Source: Gp6-AA40 sp035711805 | Lineage (GTDB): Bacteria > Acidobacteriota > Vicinamibacteria > Vicinamibacterales > UBA2999 | Reading direction: 5' to 3' | DNA length: 64,000 bases | Assembly: GCA_035711805.1 (NCBI GenBank) | Contig: DASTBV010000065.1 | Span: 1-64,000 of the forward strand | In this document: positions 8,547 to 21,129 of the stretch, piece after piece | How positions within the stretch are numbered: position 1 is the stretch's first letter | Layout of the letters: each line of letters opens with the position of its first letter | Translations under genes and position numbers: made by a program | Notes under the pieces: generated by a model | Told to the model about the DNA's origin: nothing | The model's input: only the letters and a program-made list of their open reading frames with translations | The model's database searches: none

Positions 8547-8562
8547 TACGAGAGTCTTCGTA
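8547..8562. promoter_or_regulatory. Proposed BlaI-type operator 1
   Basis: TACGA-N6-TCGTA, a 16-bp dyad beginning 14 bp upstream of the blaI-like start codon; outer bases C and G extend it to 18 bp. The length and the TAC...GTA ends resemble BlaI/MecI operators. The second copy is centred 24 bp further upstream. Confidence 0.65.
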
Positions 8563-8570
8563 GTTGTCAA

Positions 8571-8586
8571 TACGAACGTTTTCGTA
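8571..8586. promoter_or_regulatory. Proposed BlaI-type operator 2
   Basis: TACGA-N6-TCGTA again, with the same half-sites and spacing as the dyad at 8547-8562. It lies in the 150-bp divergent region between the blaI-like gene and the secreted protein gene at 8684, so it could serve either promoter. Confidence 0.65.
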
Positions 8587-8683
8587 GTCGTAAGGACACA
8601 CGATCCTTGTGATCGTTGCGGCCACACTTGGTGTTCTTTGTGGCCGTCTTTGCCCTAAAATGACGCAGCCGGAGGGAAGCTGA

Positions 8684-9631
8684 ATGGGTATGCGGTTGAA
8701 GTCTGTGATCGTCGCGCTTGGCGTGTTCGCCACCGCCATGTGGATCCCGGCGATCGCCCAGCGCGGCCAGGGTGAGGGTGCTGCGCCAGCGGCGCAGGGT
8801 GGACAGCAGGCGCCAGCCCGTGGCGGCGGCGGCCGCGGTGGTGGACGGGGCAATGCTCCACAGGTCCCCGCAGGACCGATACCGCGGCTGGCGAATGGGC
8901 AGCCCGACTTGAGCGGGCTGTGGAACAACCCGTACACGCCGGACATGGCACGCGGTGCCGTCGATCCGATGACGCGCCAGCAGTTGAAGTTCGAACGGCA
9001 GGGCGAGGTGCTGGCCGATGCGAAGGCGCCAGCCTCAGGCCAGAAGCCGCGAACGTACGACCTCCCGTACACCGAGTGGGGACTCAAGGCCTGGAAGGAG
9101 TACGACCCGGTCGCAAACGGTGACTACGCAGGAAGCTGCCTGCCGTTCGGGCTGTCACGAAACATCAACTCACCGCACGGCGTCCAGGTCATCCATCACC
9201 CGGACGCGCTGGCCTTTCTGTTCGAGCAGAACACGTGGCATACGTGGGTTCCGCTGCGCGCGGATTTCAAGTGGCCGGCGGATATTCCGGAATCATGGAA
9301 CGGCACCTCGAAAGGCCGTTGGGACGGCGACACCCTCATCATCGAGACGAGCAACTTCAACGGCTATACGAAGCTGGATACGTCGGGCCACCCGCACAGC
9401 AAGCAGTTGAAGATGACGAATACGTTCCGCCGTCTCGACTCGAACACCATGGAGCACACGGTGACGGTGAGCGACCCGAGGGCGTACACTCGGGACTGGA
9501 TGAATGTGCGGACCTGGCGGATCAAGCAGGCGCCAGATGTCCTCATGGAATACTCGTGCGAAGAGAACAATCTCGAAAACCTCTTCACCGGCGCGATTAC
9601 GCCGTGGAAGCGGCCGGAGAACGTGGACTAG
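8684..9631 (+). CDS. Secreted protein of the DLSGIW-type family (second copy)
   Basis: 315 aa: signal peptide to A-I-A-Q, a Gly/Arg/Ala low-complexity stretch, then GQPDLSGLWNNPYT, SCLPFGLSRNINSPHGVQVI, GRWDGDTLIIETSNFNGYT, and an end with YSCEENN. It is the same family as the gene at 2418-3353 but closer to the version that is usually paired with DUF6152 proteins, as here. Function is unknown. It is transcribed divergently from blaI across the operator region and could belong to that regulon. Confidence 0.75.
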   Translation: MGMRLKSVIVALGVFATAMWIPAIAQRGQGEGAAPAAQGGQQAPARGGGGRGGGRGNAPQVPAGPIPRLANGQPDLSGLWNNPYTPDMARGAVDPMTRQQLKFERQGEVLADAKAPASGQKPRTYDLPYTEWGLKAWKEYDPVANGDYAGSCLPFGLSRNINSPHGVQVIHHPDALAFLFEQNTWHTWVPLRADFKWPADIPESWNGTSKGRWDGDTLIIETSNFNGYTKLDTSGHPHSKQLKMTNTFRRLDSNTMEHTVTVSDPRAYTRDWMNVRTWRIKQAPDVLMEYSCEENNLENLFTGAITPWKRPENVD

Positions 9632-9640
9632 TTCATACGC

Positions 9641-9663
9641 GTAGTGTCCGGCTTCAGCCGGAC
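9641..9663. repeat. REP-like palindrome, GTAGTGTCC family
   Basis: GTAGT followed by an 8-bp stem GTCCGGCT / AGCCGGAC with a TC loop. It lies in the 50-bp gap between the secreted protein gene and the DUF6152 gene. Confidence 0.7.
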
Positions 9664-9681
9664 GATGGTTTGGAGGACAGG

Positions 9682-10107
9682 ATGAAACGGACGGTTTGGG
9701 CCTTATTCGCCGCTGCCGCGCTGGCGATCGCGGTTCCCGCCGCTGCGCACCACTCGATCTCGGCGGAGTTCGACGTGAACAAGCCGATCAAGTTCAGCGG
9801 CACGATCAAGAAGGTCGACTGGGCCAACCCGCACATCTACACGCACGTGGAGACGAAAGAGGGTGGCAAGACGGTCGTCTACAAGGTCGAAGGCGGTCCG
9901 CCGAATTCGCTGTATCGCCAGGGCTGGCGCAAGGACACGCTGAAGATCGGCGAGACGGTCAGCGTGACGGGCGTTCGCGCGAAGAACCCCGACTCGCCGA
10001 ACGTCGGCCAGGCGACGATCACGACGGCCGACGGCCGGCGGGTGTTCGGCGGAGCGGCGAATCGCGACGGCAACGCCGCGAACGCGAACAATCCGAACCC
10101 GCAATAA
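9682..10107 (+). CDS. DUF6152 family exported protein
   Basis: 141 aa with a signal peptide to A-A-A. The mature start HHSISAEFDVNKPIKFSGTI and then KKVDWANPHIY are characteristic of this family, which forms a small OB-like beta barrel. The C-terminus is Asn/Pro rich. ATG at 9682 has GGAGG upstream. It is typically encoded next to DLSGIW proteins, as here. No biochemical function is known. Confidence 0.8.
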   Translation: MKRTVWALFAAAALAIAVPAAAHHSISAEFDVNKPIKFSGTIKKVDWANPHIYTHVETKEGGKTVVYKVEGGPPNSLYRQGWRKDTLKIGETVSVTGVRAKNPDSPNVGQATITTADGRRVFGGAANRDGNAANANNPNPQ

Positions 10108-10114
10108 ATAGACG

Positions 10115-10210
10115 TAGGTCAAAGGTCAAAGGTCAAAAGTCAAAAGGCAAAGGTCAAAAGAGAAGGTCGCAGGTGACCCTTTCTTTGCCTTTTGCCTTTT
10201 GCCTTTTGAC

Positions 10211-10212
<2 letters not shown>
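10115..10212. repeat. 7-bp-period hairpin array H1 (GGTCAAA / CCTTTTG)
   Basis: The left arm has heptamers GGTCAAA x3, AGTCAAA, AGGCAAA, GGTCAAA. After a short centre the right arm has GCCTTTT x3 and a GACTTA end, so the arms are largely complementary. It fills the whole gap between the DUF6152 stop (10107) and the prfC stop codon (10211-10213). It could act as a bidirectional terminator. Confidence 0.8.
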
Positions 10213-11833
<1,621 letters not shown>

Positions 11834-11853
11834 GGATGATCTGAGGATAAACG

Positions 11854-12654
11854 ATGGCGGTCGATTCACCGTATTGCATTTCTGTGACGCGCATCGACGT
11901 CGACACCGTAGACGGGCGGATGGACTGCCATGTCTTCACCCCCGAAGGCCTGCCTCGCCGCAGCGCCGAAGGCGCGGAGGCGTGGCCGCCCGTGATCCTG
12001 TTCATGGATGCGTTTGGCATCCGGCCGCAGCTCGCGGAGATGGCCCAGCGTCTCGCCTCGAACGGCTACTTTGTCGTGGTGCCCAACCTGTATTACCGGA
12101 GCGGCGTGTACGCCCCGTTCGATCCGAAGCTCGTAACCGCCGAAGGCCCTGAGCGCGACCGCTTCAAGGGCATGATCCGATCGATCACCGACACGATGGT
12201 GATGCGCGACACTGCTGCTGTGATCGCCATGATCGACGCGCATCAATCCGCTCGCCCGGGTCCCATCGGCGTCGTCGGCTACTGCATGGGTGGAGGATTT
12301 GCGCTGAGTGCTGCCGGAACGTTCCCCGAGCGTGTCGTCGCGGCGCTGTCGTTCCACGGCGGGTCGCTCGCGACCGACAAGCCGGATAGCGCCCACCTGT
12401 TGGCCAACCGGATGCGTGCGCGTGTCTATGTCGGAGTCGCGGAAATCGATCCCAGTTTTTCGCCGGAACAGCAGCACCGTTTGGAGACGACGTTGTCGCA
12501 GGCCGGCGTGAACCACACGATTGAAACCTACAAAGGCGCGCGCCACGGTTTTGCCGTGACCGGACACCTGGTCTACGACCGGGATTCCTCGGAGCGCCAC
12601 TGGCAGCGGCTGCTGCAGGTGCTGCGCGAGACACTTCAGACCAGGCTGAGCTAA
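11854..12654 (+). CDS. Dienelactone hydrolase family protein
   Basis: 266 aa alpha/beta hydrolase. The nucleophile elbow G-Y-C-M-G-G carries Cys instead of Ser, as in dienelactone hydrolases. A late G-A-R-H-G-F-A-V supplies the catalytic His, and an Asp lies around VGVAEIDPSF. The family opens cyclic enol-lactones in chlorocatechol degradation, but many members have other ester substrates, and no aromatic pathway genes are nearby. Confidence 0.85.
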   Translation: MAVDSPYCISVTRIDVDTVDGRMDCHVFTPEGLPRRSAEGAEAWPPVILFMDAFGIRPQLAEMAQRLASNGYFVVVPNLYYRSGVYAPFDPKLVTAEGPERDRFKGMIRSITDTMVMRDTAAVIAMIDAHQSARPGPIGVVGYCMGGGFALSAAGTFPERVVAALSFHGGSLATDKPDSAHLLANRMRARVYVGVAEIDPSFSPEQQHRLETTLSQAGVNHTIETYKGARHGFAVTGHLVYDRDSSERHWQRLLQVLRETLQTRLS

Positions 12655-12690
12655 GTCTGCCGCCTTGGCGGCGTCGCCTTGGGTCTGCCG

Positions 12691-12713
12691 GAACGCCTTG
12701 GCGGCGTTCTTTT
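12691..12713 (+). terminator. Rho-independent terminator after the hydrolase
   Basis: GAACGCC, loop TTGGC, GGCGTTC, then TTTT: a 7-bp stem and a short T-tract 37 bp after the hydrolase stop. It is preceded by a partial duplication of the same GCCGCCTTGG element at 12659-12682. Confidence 0.6.
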
Positions 12714-12762
12714 GGGGAGCGGCACATCGATTGCCACTCACATCATTGGCCGGGAGGTTGAG

Positions 12763-13488
12763 ATGAAGTGGTTGATCGTCGCTGGTGCGCTCGTGATTTC
12801 GATTCCCGCGGTCGCGCAGGTCAACAGCCGTCCGACCGATCCCCCCATTGTGTCGGCCGAAAACGACGCCTGGTACCGTCTCGGCGAGCCGGTCGTCGTA
12901 TCTGGCGAGTTCTACTATCCGGCCGGGCCCGTCACCTTCTTCAACGGCAACGTGATGGTCCGTGTCGGGCACTACAACGGTGTACCGCTGTACGCCGATA
13001 CGACACTCGAGCCGCATAGCATCGTGTTCGTGCCCATAGGCCGAGGTCAGATGCAGCCGTATGAGCGCCTTCGCACCGGCGACCTGGCAGGGACATCAGG
13101 CAGCCGTCTGCCATCGTTCCCTGGCCGGAGCGACCGACTTCCACGCGAGATCGCCTCGATACCGGCGCTGCCGCCTGTTCCGCAGGCGGTCGGGACAATC
13201 AGCGCGGTCACGCCGGAACGGCCCGTCGGGACGACCGGAATCGAGCTCGGCGCGCCGGTCATGCCGCCGCCGCAGCGCGGAAAACCGTTTACCTACGACA
13301 GCGTCTCGGTGCAGTTCATGGGTGAGAAGTGGGTCATGGCGGGACCGTCGATGGAAATGCCGGCGGGCCTGGCTCAGATTGCGGAGTACAAGGGATTTCC
13401 GGTTTATGCGCGCGAGGGACAGCAGAACGTGCGCATCTATTTGCCGCTGACCGCGGGGCGCGTGGCCCCGTTTGTTCCGAAGCGCTGA
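12763..13488 (+). CDS. Exported protein with two YxGxPxYA motifs
   Basis: 241 aa with a signal peptide to P-A-V-A-Q. Two similar motifs, HYNGVPLYAD (around residue 70) and EYKGFPVYAR (around 210), suggest an internal duplication or two lobes of one fold, with a Pro-rich linker between. No domain is recognised. ATG at 12763 has GGGAGG upstream. Confidence 0.65.
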   Translation: MKWLIVAGALVISIPAVAQVNSRPTDPPIVSAENDAWYRLGEPVVVSGEFYYPAGPVTFFNGNVMVRVGHYNGVPLYADTTLEPHSIVFVPIGRGQMQPYERLRTGDLAGTSGSRLPSFPGRSDRLPREIASIPALPPVPQAVGTISAVTPERPVGTTGIELGAPVMPPPQRGKPFTYDSVSVQFMGEKWVMAGPSMEMPAGLAQIAEYKGFPVYAREGQQNVRIYLPLTAGRVAPFVPKR

Positions 13489-13507
13489 GGTTCGCCTGAA
13501 GTACGAG

Positions 13508-13531
13508 GTCCGCCTAAAGGCGGACACTACG
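13508..13531. repeat. REP-like palindrome, GTAGTGTCC family
   Basis: On the minus strand: GTAGT, then GTCCGCCT / AGGCGGAC around a short loop. It lies in the 47-bp gap between the convergent ends of the exported protein gene and truA. Confidence 0.7.
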
Positions 13532-13535
13532 TGCG

Positions 13536-14318
13536 TTACGCTTGGCGGAGCGTGACAACGGATCGGACCGGCACATCGCGCGCGTCGCCGGCGTAATACA
13601 CGCGCTCGAGGAACAGCCCCGACGCCGGCGCCGTCAGCCGTGCCGCGTCGCCCGAATCGGATGCAAGCAGCGCCTGCACATCGCCGGGGGCAAGGCCTCC
13701 GCGCCCAATCTCCACCAGGACGCCGACCATGCGCCGGACCATCTTCCAGATGAAGTGCGAGCCCTCGATGTGAAAGAGGATCAGATCCTCGTCCTCGTGG
13801 ATGTCGAACGCGTCCACCAGCACCTCTGTCGATTTCTCGCCCGGCTCGTCGTCCGAGAATGCGCGGAAGTCGTGGAAGCCGACGAAGATCTGCGCGGCGT
13901 CGCGCATCGCGGTCACCGACAAATCCTCCTTGACCCACCAGACGAATGGCTTCGCAAACGCCGTGCGCCGGCGCGCCACCTGGTAGAGATAGCTTCGCGC
14001 CACCGCATCGTGCCGGGCGTGAAACCGGTGCCGAACGCGCTCAACACGAAGCACGACGATGTCGGCGGGCAGGGCGTCGTTGATACGCCGGCGCAGCGTA
14101 TCCGGCGGCAGGTTCGAGACCACGTCGAGGTGGGCGACCTGCGCGAGTGCATGGACGCCGGCGTCGGTCCTGCCTGAGCCGTAAAGCTCGAAGTCAGTCG
14201 CGCCCGTCGCAGTGCGAACGGCGCGTTCCAGCTCTCCCTGCACGGTTCGAGCGTTGGTTTGAATCTGCCAGCCGCTGTATCGCGTCCCTGCGTATTCGAT
14301 CGTCAGCTTCAGTCTCAT
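13536..14318 (-). CDS. truA: tRNA pseudouridine(38-40) synthase
   Basis: 260 aa. It has the N-terminal LTIEYAGTRYSGWQ, the catalytic-Asp motif GSGRTDAGVHALAQ, RSYLYQVARR, and ILFHIEGSHFIWKMVRRMVG near the end. All belong to TruA, which converts U38-U40 of the anticodon arm to pseudouridine. The start at 14318 gives the canonical N-terminus. Confidence 0.95.
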   Translation of the reverse strand: MRLKLTIEYAGTRYSGWQIQTNARTVQGELERAVRTATGATDFELYGSGRTDAGVHALAQVAHLDVVSNLPPDTLRRRINDALPADIVVLRVERVRHRFHARHDAVARSYLYQVARRRTAFAKPFVWWVKEDLSVTAMRDAAQIFVGFHDFRAFSDDEPGEKSTEVLVDAFDIHEDEDLILFHIEGSHFIWKMVRRMVGVLVEIGRGGLAPGDVQALLASDSGDAARLTAPASGLFLERVYYAGDARDVPVRSVVTLRQA

Positions 14319-14378
14319 GCGGGTCTCCGGTCCCGGCACCATCCCTGCAGAGCAGGGCCGGGGTCTAGAATCCCATCG

Positions 14379-16289
14379 ATGTCCAGCCAAACAGCCGAGT
14401 TCAAAACGCCACTGATGAGTTCCGAGGCGAGACGTCTCCCAATCGGAGCGGAACTTCAGCCGGGAGGCGGAGTGCATTTTCGCGTGTGGGCGCCGGCCCC
14501 TGAAACCATCTCCCTCGTGATCGACCGGAACGGGCAGCCGCAGGACGTTCCTCTGAATACCGAGCCAGATGGGTATCGTGCCGCGTTTGTCGACGACGCC
14601 GCGCCGGGTACGCGCTACTGGTATCGCGTGGATGGCGATCTGCTGCCGGATCCTGCGTCACGTTATCAACCAGACGGACCGTTCGGCGCATCGGAGGTGG
14701 TTGCGCCGGGACGCTATACCTGGAAATCGGCTCCGTCTGACGGCGTGTCGATGCGAGGTCAGGTGATCTCCGAGATTCACATCGGCACGTTCACTCCGGA
14801 AGGGACCTGGGCGAGCGCGGCGACGAAGCTCCCGCTGCTGGCGCGCACAGGGATCACGATGGTCGAGGTGATGCCCGTCGCCGAGTTTCCCGGCCGCTTT
14901 GGCTGGGGCTACGACGGTGTGTTCCCGTTTGCGCCGACGCGCCTCTATGGGACGCCGGACGATTTCCGTGCGTTCATCGACACCGCGCACGAGCTCGGCC
15001 TGGCAGTCATCCTCGATGTGGTCTACAACCACCTCGGTCCCGACGGCTGCGTCTTTGGCAGGTACTCGCGCGACTATTTCGCACGCTCGAACGAATGGGG
15101 AGAAGGACTGAACTTCGACGGACCCGGCGCCGGTCCGGTCCGTGAGTTCTTCAGCAGCAACGCCGCGTACTGGATCGACGAGTATCGGCTCGACGGTCTG
15201 CGGATCGACGCCACGCAGGCCATGCACGACGAATCCGACGAGCACATCCTCGTGCTGATCACCCGGCTCGCGCGCGCCGCTGCGGCGGAGCGGCGGATTG
15301 TCCTCATCGCCGAAAACGAGCCGCAGCACGTCCGCCTGGTGCGCCCGGTGGAGCAGGGCGGGTGCGGCCTCGACGGACTCTGGAACGACGACTTCCACCA
15401 CAGCGCGGTCGTGGCGATGACCGGACGCAGGGAGGCCTACTTCAGCGACCATCACGGCGCGCCGCAGGAGTTCGTGTCGGCGGCGAAGCACGGCTATCTC
15501 TTTCAGGGCCAGCGCTACGCATGGCAGAAGCAGGCGCGCGGCACGCGCGCCGACGGCGTCGAGCCGGCGGTCTTCGTCAACTTCATCGAAAACCACGATC
15601 AGCTCGCCAATACGGGCGACGGATCGCGGACGCATGCGAGCACCACACCCGGCCGCTATCGCGCCATGTCGGCGCTGTTCATCCTGATGCCGGGCACGCC
15701 GCTGCTGTTCCAGGGGCAGGAGTTCGCGGCTTCGGCGCCGTTTCTGTTTTTCGCGGATCACCGCGCGGAACTGTCGGCCGCCGTTCAAAAGGGACGGGCC
15801 GAGTTCCTGTCTCAGTTCCCGAGCCTGGCGTCCGCCGAGATGCAGCGTCAGCTGCCGGCGCCGCACGATCCACGTACGTTCGAGCGCGCGATCCTCGATT
15901 GGCGCGAATACGACACGCACGCACCTCATCGGCGGCTGTACGAGGATTTGATCGCCATGCGCCGCGGCGATCGTGCGTTTGCCGAACCGCACGCAGGAGC
16001 TGTTGACGGCGCCGTGCTGGCGCCGGAGGCGTTCGCGCTGCATTACTTCTCCGATCGCCCCGGGGACGAGCGGCTGCTGTGCATCAATTTCGGTCCCGAT
16101 CTCGTCGCCGCGTCGTTTCCGGAGCCGCTCCTGGCGCCGCCGGACGAACACGAGTGGCAGGTGCGCTGGTCGAGCGAAGACCCTGAGTACGGCGGCACGG
16201 GCACGCCGGCGGTGTCGGGTGATCACGGCTGGACGATTCGCGGCCATTCCGCCGTCGTGCTGAAGCCGAAAGTAACAAGTGACACGTAG
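14379..16289 (+). CDS. treZ: Malto-oligosyltrehalose trehalohydrolase
   Basis: 636 aa. An N-terminal CBM48-type sandwich (VHFRVWAPAPETISLVIDRN) is followed by a GH13 barrel: VILDVVYNHLGPDG, DGLRIDATQAMHD (nucleophile Asp), LIAENEP (acid/base Glu) and NFIENHDQLAN. The pattern and length fit TreZ, which releases trehalose from maltooligosyl-trehalose. Its usual partner treY is not in the window. The gene ends inside a 7-bp-period repeat, and the next gene overlaps it by 11 nt, so the two are coupled. Confidence 0.85.
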   Translation: MSSQTAEFKTPLMSSEARRLPIGAELQPGGGVHFRVWAPAPETISLVIDRNGQPQDVPLNTEPDGYRAAFVDDAAPGTRYWYRVDGDLLPDPASRYQPDGPFGASEVVAPGRYTWKSAPSDGVSMRGQVISEIHIGTFTPEGTWASAATKLPLLARTGITMVEVMPVAEFPGRFGWGYDGVFPFAPTRLYGTPDDFRAFIDTAHELGLAVILDVVYNHLGPDGCVFGRYSRDYFARSNEWGEGLNFDGPGAGPVREFFSSNAAYWIDEYRLDGLRIDATQAMHDESDEHILVLITRLARAAAAERRIVLIAENEPQHVRLVRPVEQGGCGLDGLWNDDFHHSAVVAMTGRREAYFSDHHGAPQEFVSAAKHGYLFQGQRYAWQKQARGTRADGVEPAVFVNFIENHDQLANTGDGSRTHASTTPGRYRAMSALFILMPGTPLLFQGQEFAASAPFLFFADHRAELSAAVQKGRAEFLSQFPSLASAEMQRQLPAPHDPRTFERAILDWREYDTHAPHRRLYEDLIAMRRGDRAFAEPHAGAVDGAVLAPEAFALHYFSDRPGDERLLCINFGPDLVAASFPEPLLAPPDEHEWQVRWSSEDPEYGGTGTPAVSGDHGWTIRGHSAVVLKPKVTSDT

Positions 16290-16305
16290 CAACTTGCAAG
16301 TGGGT
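16269..16305. repeat. 7-bp-period array H2 at a gene junction
   Basis: Five heptamers in register: AAGTAAC, AAGTGAC, ACGTAGC, AACTTGC, AAGTGGG (16270-16304). The array contains both the treZ stop (TAG 16287-16289) and the proposed GTG start (16279) of the next gene. Confidence 0.7.
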
Positions 16306-18372
16306 GAAGTGATTCCCCACGTCGGGATAACTGACACCGAGCTGGTGCGCCGCATCCGATGGGAGCCGACGCCCGAGGGACGACAGGAGCTGGCCTGGAA
16401 GGAATGGCTGGTGACGAACGGCCTCGGCGGCTATGCGAGCGGAACGATTTCCGGGGCGGTGACCAGGCGATACCACGGCCTGCTGATCGCGGCACTGCCG
16501 ACGCCCTTCGGTCGGACGGTGATGCTCAATTACGTCTGGGAGCAGCTCCGTTTCGCCGACGGCCGTGTCGTTGCCCTGCCCACTGTCTACAGCACGACGG
16601 ACGGAAAAGGGTTCGACTGCTCGCGGTATCTGGCCGCCTTCCGGCTCGAAGCGGGCCTGCCGGTGTGGGAATACGAGGTCGAGGGCGTGCGGTTCGAGAA
16701 ACGCGTGCTCATGCCCCATCTCCAGAACACGACGCACATCTCCTATTCACTCCTCTCCTCCGAGCCCGTGCGACTCGAGCTGAGGCCGCTCATCGCCTTC
16801 CGGCTGCACGAAGCCCCGGTCGATCAGTCATTGGACGTTCCGTATGGCGTCTACGCCCTGGGCGATCGATTCGAGGTCCTGCCGGGCGGCGACCTGCCGC
16901 CGCTGCGGCTTTTTCTGCACGGCCACGAGAAAGCATTCACGGTCATCCCCGAGCTCTTCCCCTCGCTGGTCTACGAGCTGGAACAGCACCGCGGCTACGA
17001 ATGCCTTGGCGATCTCTGGAGTCCGGGGTATTTCCGCCTGAGCCTGACCCCGGACAGCCCGGGCGCCCTGATCGCGTCAACAGAATCGTGGGAAACGATC
17101 GGCGCGCTGACGCCGCGTGACCTGCCATATGCGGAGCACCGGCGCCGCACGCGGCTCGTCGAAGCCGCAAAGGCGCCAGAGCCGGGGATCGTGGGCGAGC
17201 TGGTGCTGGCGGCGGATCAATTCATCATCACGCCGGCCGGCCGCGTCGAGGAGGCGGCGCGCGCCCGCGCCATGGGTGACGAGGTCCGCACGGTGATCGC
17301 GGGCTATCACTGGTTCACGGACTGGGGGCGCGACACGATGATCAGCCTGGAAGGCCTCACGCTGTGCACGGGGCGGCAGCGCGAGGCGGGCTACATCCTG
17401 CGCACCTTCGGGCATTACGTGCGCGACGGGCTGATTCCGAACATGTTCCCCGAGGGAACCAAGGAAGGCCTGTACCACACCGCGGATGCGACGCTGTGGT
17501 TCTTCCATGCCGTGCATCGCTACGTGACCGCCACTCACGATCGGTCGACGCTGCGCCAGCTCCTCCCGACGCTCAAGTCGATCGTCGAACGTCACGTCGC
17601 TGGAACCCGGTTCGGGATCGCTGTCGACCCCGGTGACGGCCTGCTGCGCCAGGGTGCGGAAGGGTACCAGCTGACGTGGATGGACGCGAAGGTCGACGAC
17701 TGGGTCGTCACGCCCCGCCGCGGCAAGCCGGTCGAGATCAACGCGCTCTGGTACAACGCGCTGCGGCTGATCACCGAGTGGCTCCGTCAGGAAGGCGATC
17801 CGATGGCCATCGAGACGGATGAGCGCGCGGCGCGCGTCCACGAGTCGTTCAATGACCGGTATTGGTACGCGGACGGCGGCTACCTCTACGACGTGATCGA
17901 CGGCGAGGGCGGCGACGATCCGGCCTGCCGTCCGAATCAGATCTTCGCGGTGTCGCTCGATCACCCCGTGCTCGACGGCGAGCGCTGGCGGCCGGTCTTC
18001 GACGTCGTCCGCGATCACCTGCTGACGCCAGTTGGACTTCGTTCGCTGGCGCCCGGTCATCGTGACTACAAGGCGCAGTACTACGGTGATCTACGTTCGC
18101 GCGACGCGGCCTATCACCAGGGAACCGTGTGGGGCTGGCTCGTGGGTCCGTTCGTCGATGCATGGCTGAAGGTGAATCCTGGAGACACGGCGGGTGCGCG
18201 CCGCTGCCTGACCGGCTTCGAAGCCCATCTGAGCGACGGAGGCGTGGGAACGCTGAGCGAGATCTTCGACGCCGAGCCGCCCTATACGCCGCGCGGCTGC
18301 GTTGCGCAGGCGTGGACCGTGGCTGAGGTTCTCAGGGCTTGGCTTCTTACTGAAAATCCCAAATCCCAATAA
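16279..18372 (+). CDS. Glycogen debranching enzyme (amylo-alpha-1,6-glucosidase)
   Basis: 697 aa. The N-terminal beta domain has EWLVTNGLGGYASGTISGAV and TRRYHGLL. The (alpha/alpha)6 catalytic domain has HWFTDWGRDTMISLEGLTL, EGLYHTADATLWFFHAVH, and YHQGTVWGWLVGPFVDAW. These are features of archaeal/bacterial GDE-type alpha-1,6-glucosidases that trim branches from glycogen or maltodextrin. The GTG start at 16279 overlaps treZ; the true start may be slightly downstream because the first codons are repeat-derived. Confidence 0.88.
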   Translation: MTRSNLQVGEVIPHVGITDTELVRRIRWEPTPEGRQELAWKEWLVTNGLGGYASGTISGAVTRRYHGLLIAALPTPFGRTVMLNYVWEQLRFADGRVVALPTVYSTTDGKGFDCSRYLAAFRLEAGLPVWEYEVEGVRFEKRVLMPHLQNTTHISYSLLSSEPVRLELRPLIAFRLHEAPVDQSLDVPYGVYALGDRFEVLPGGDLPPLRLFLHGHEKAFTVIPELFPSLVYELEQHRGYECLGDLWSPGYFRLSLTPDSPGALIASTESWETIGALTPRDLPYAEHRRRTRLVEAAKAPEPGIVGELVLAADQFIITPAGRVEEAARARAMGDEVRTVIAGYHWFTDWGRDTMISLEGLTLCTGRQREAGYILRTFGHYVRDGLIPNMFPEGTKEGLYHTADATLWFFHAVHRYVTATHDRSTLRQLLPTLKSIVERHVAGTRFGIAVDPGDGLLRQGAEGYQLTWMDAKVDDWVVTPRRGKPVEINALWYNALRLITEWLRQEGDPMAIETDERAARVHESFNDRYWYADGGYLYDVIDGEGGDDPACRPNQIFAVSLDHPVLDGERWRPVFDVVRDHLLTPVGLRSLAPGHRDYKAQYYGDLRSRDAAYHQGTVWGWLVGPFVDAWLKVNPGDTAGARRCLTGFEAHLSDGGVGTLSEIFDAEPPYTPRGCVAQAWTVAEVLRAWLLTENPKSQ
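18354..18371. repeat. Short 7-bp-period array H3 (AAATCCC x2)
   Basis: Two exact heptamers AAATCCC followed by AATAACT. They encode the last residues (N-P-K-S-Q) and stop of the debranching enzyme, next to the convergent UPF0182 stop. The same heptamer, as GGGATTT on the other strand, builds array H5 at 39410. Confidence 0.6.
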
Positions 18373-21125
<2,753 letters not shown>

Positions 21126-21129
<4 letters not shown>

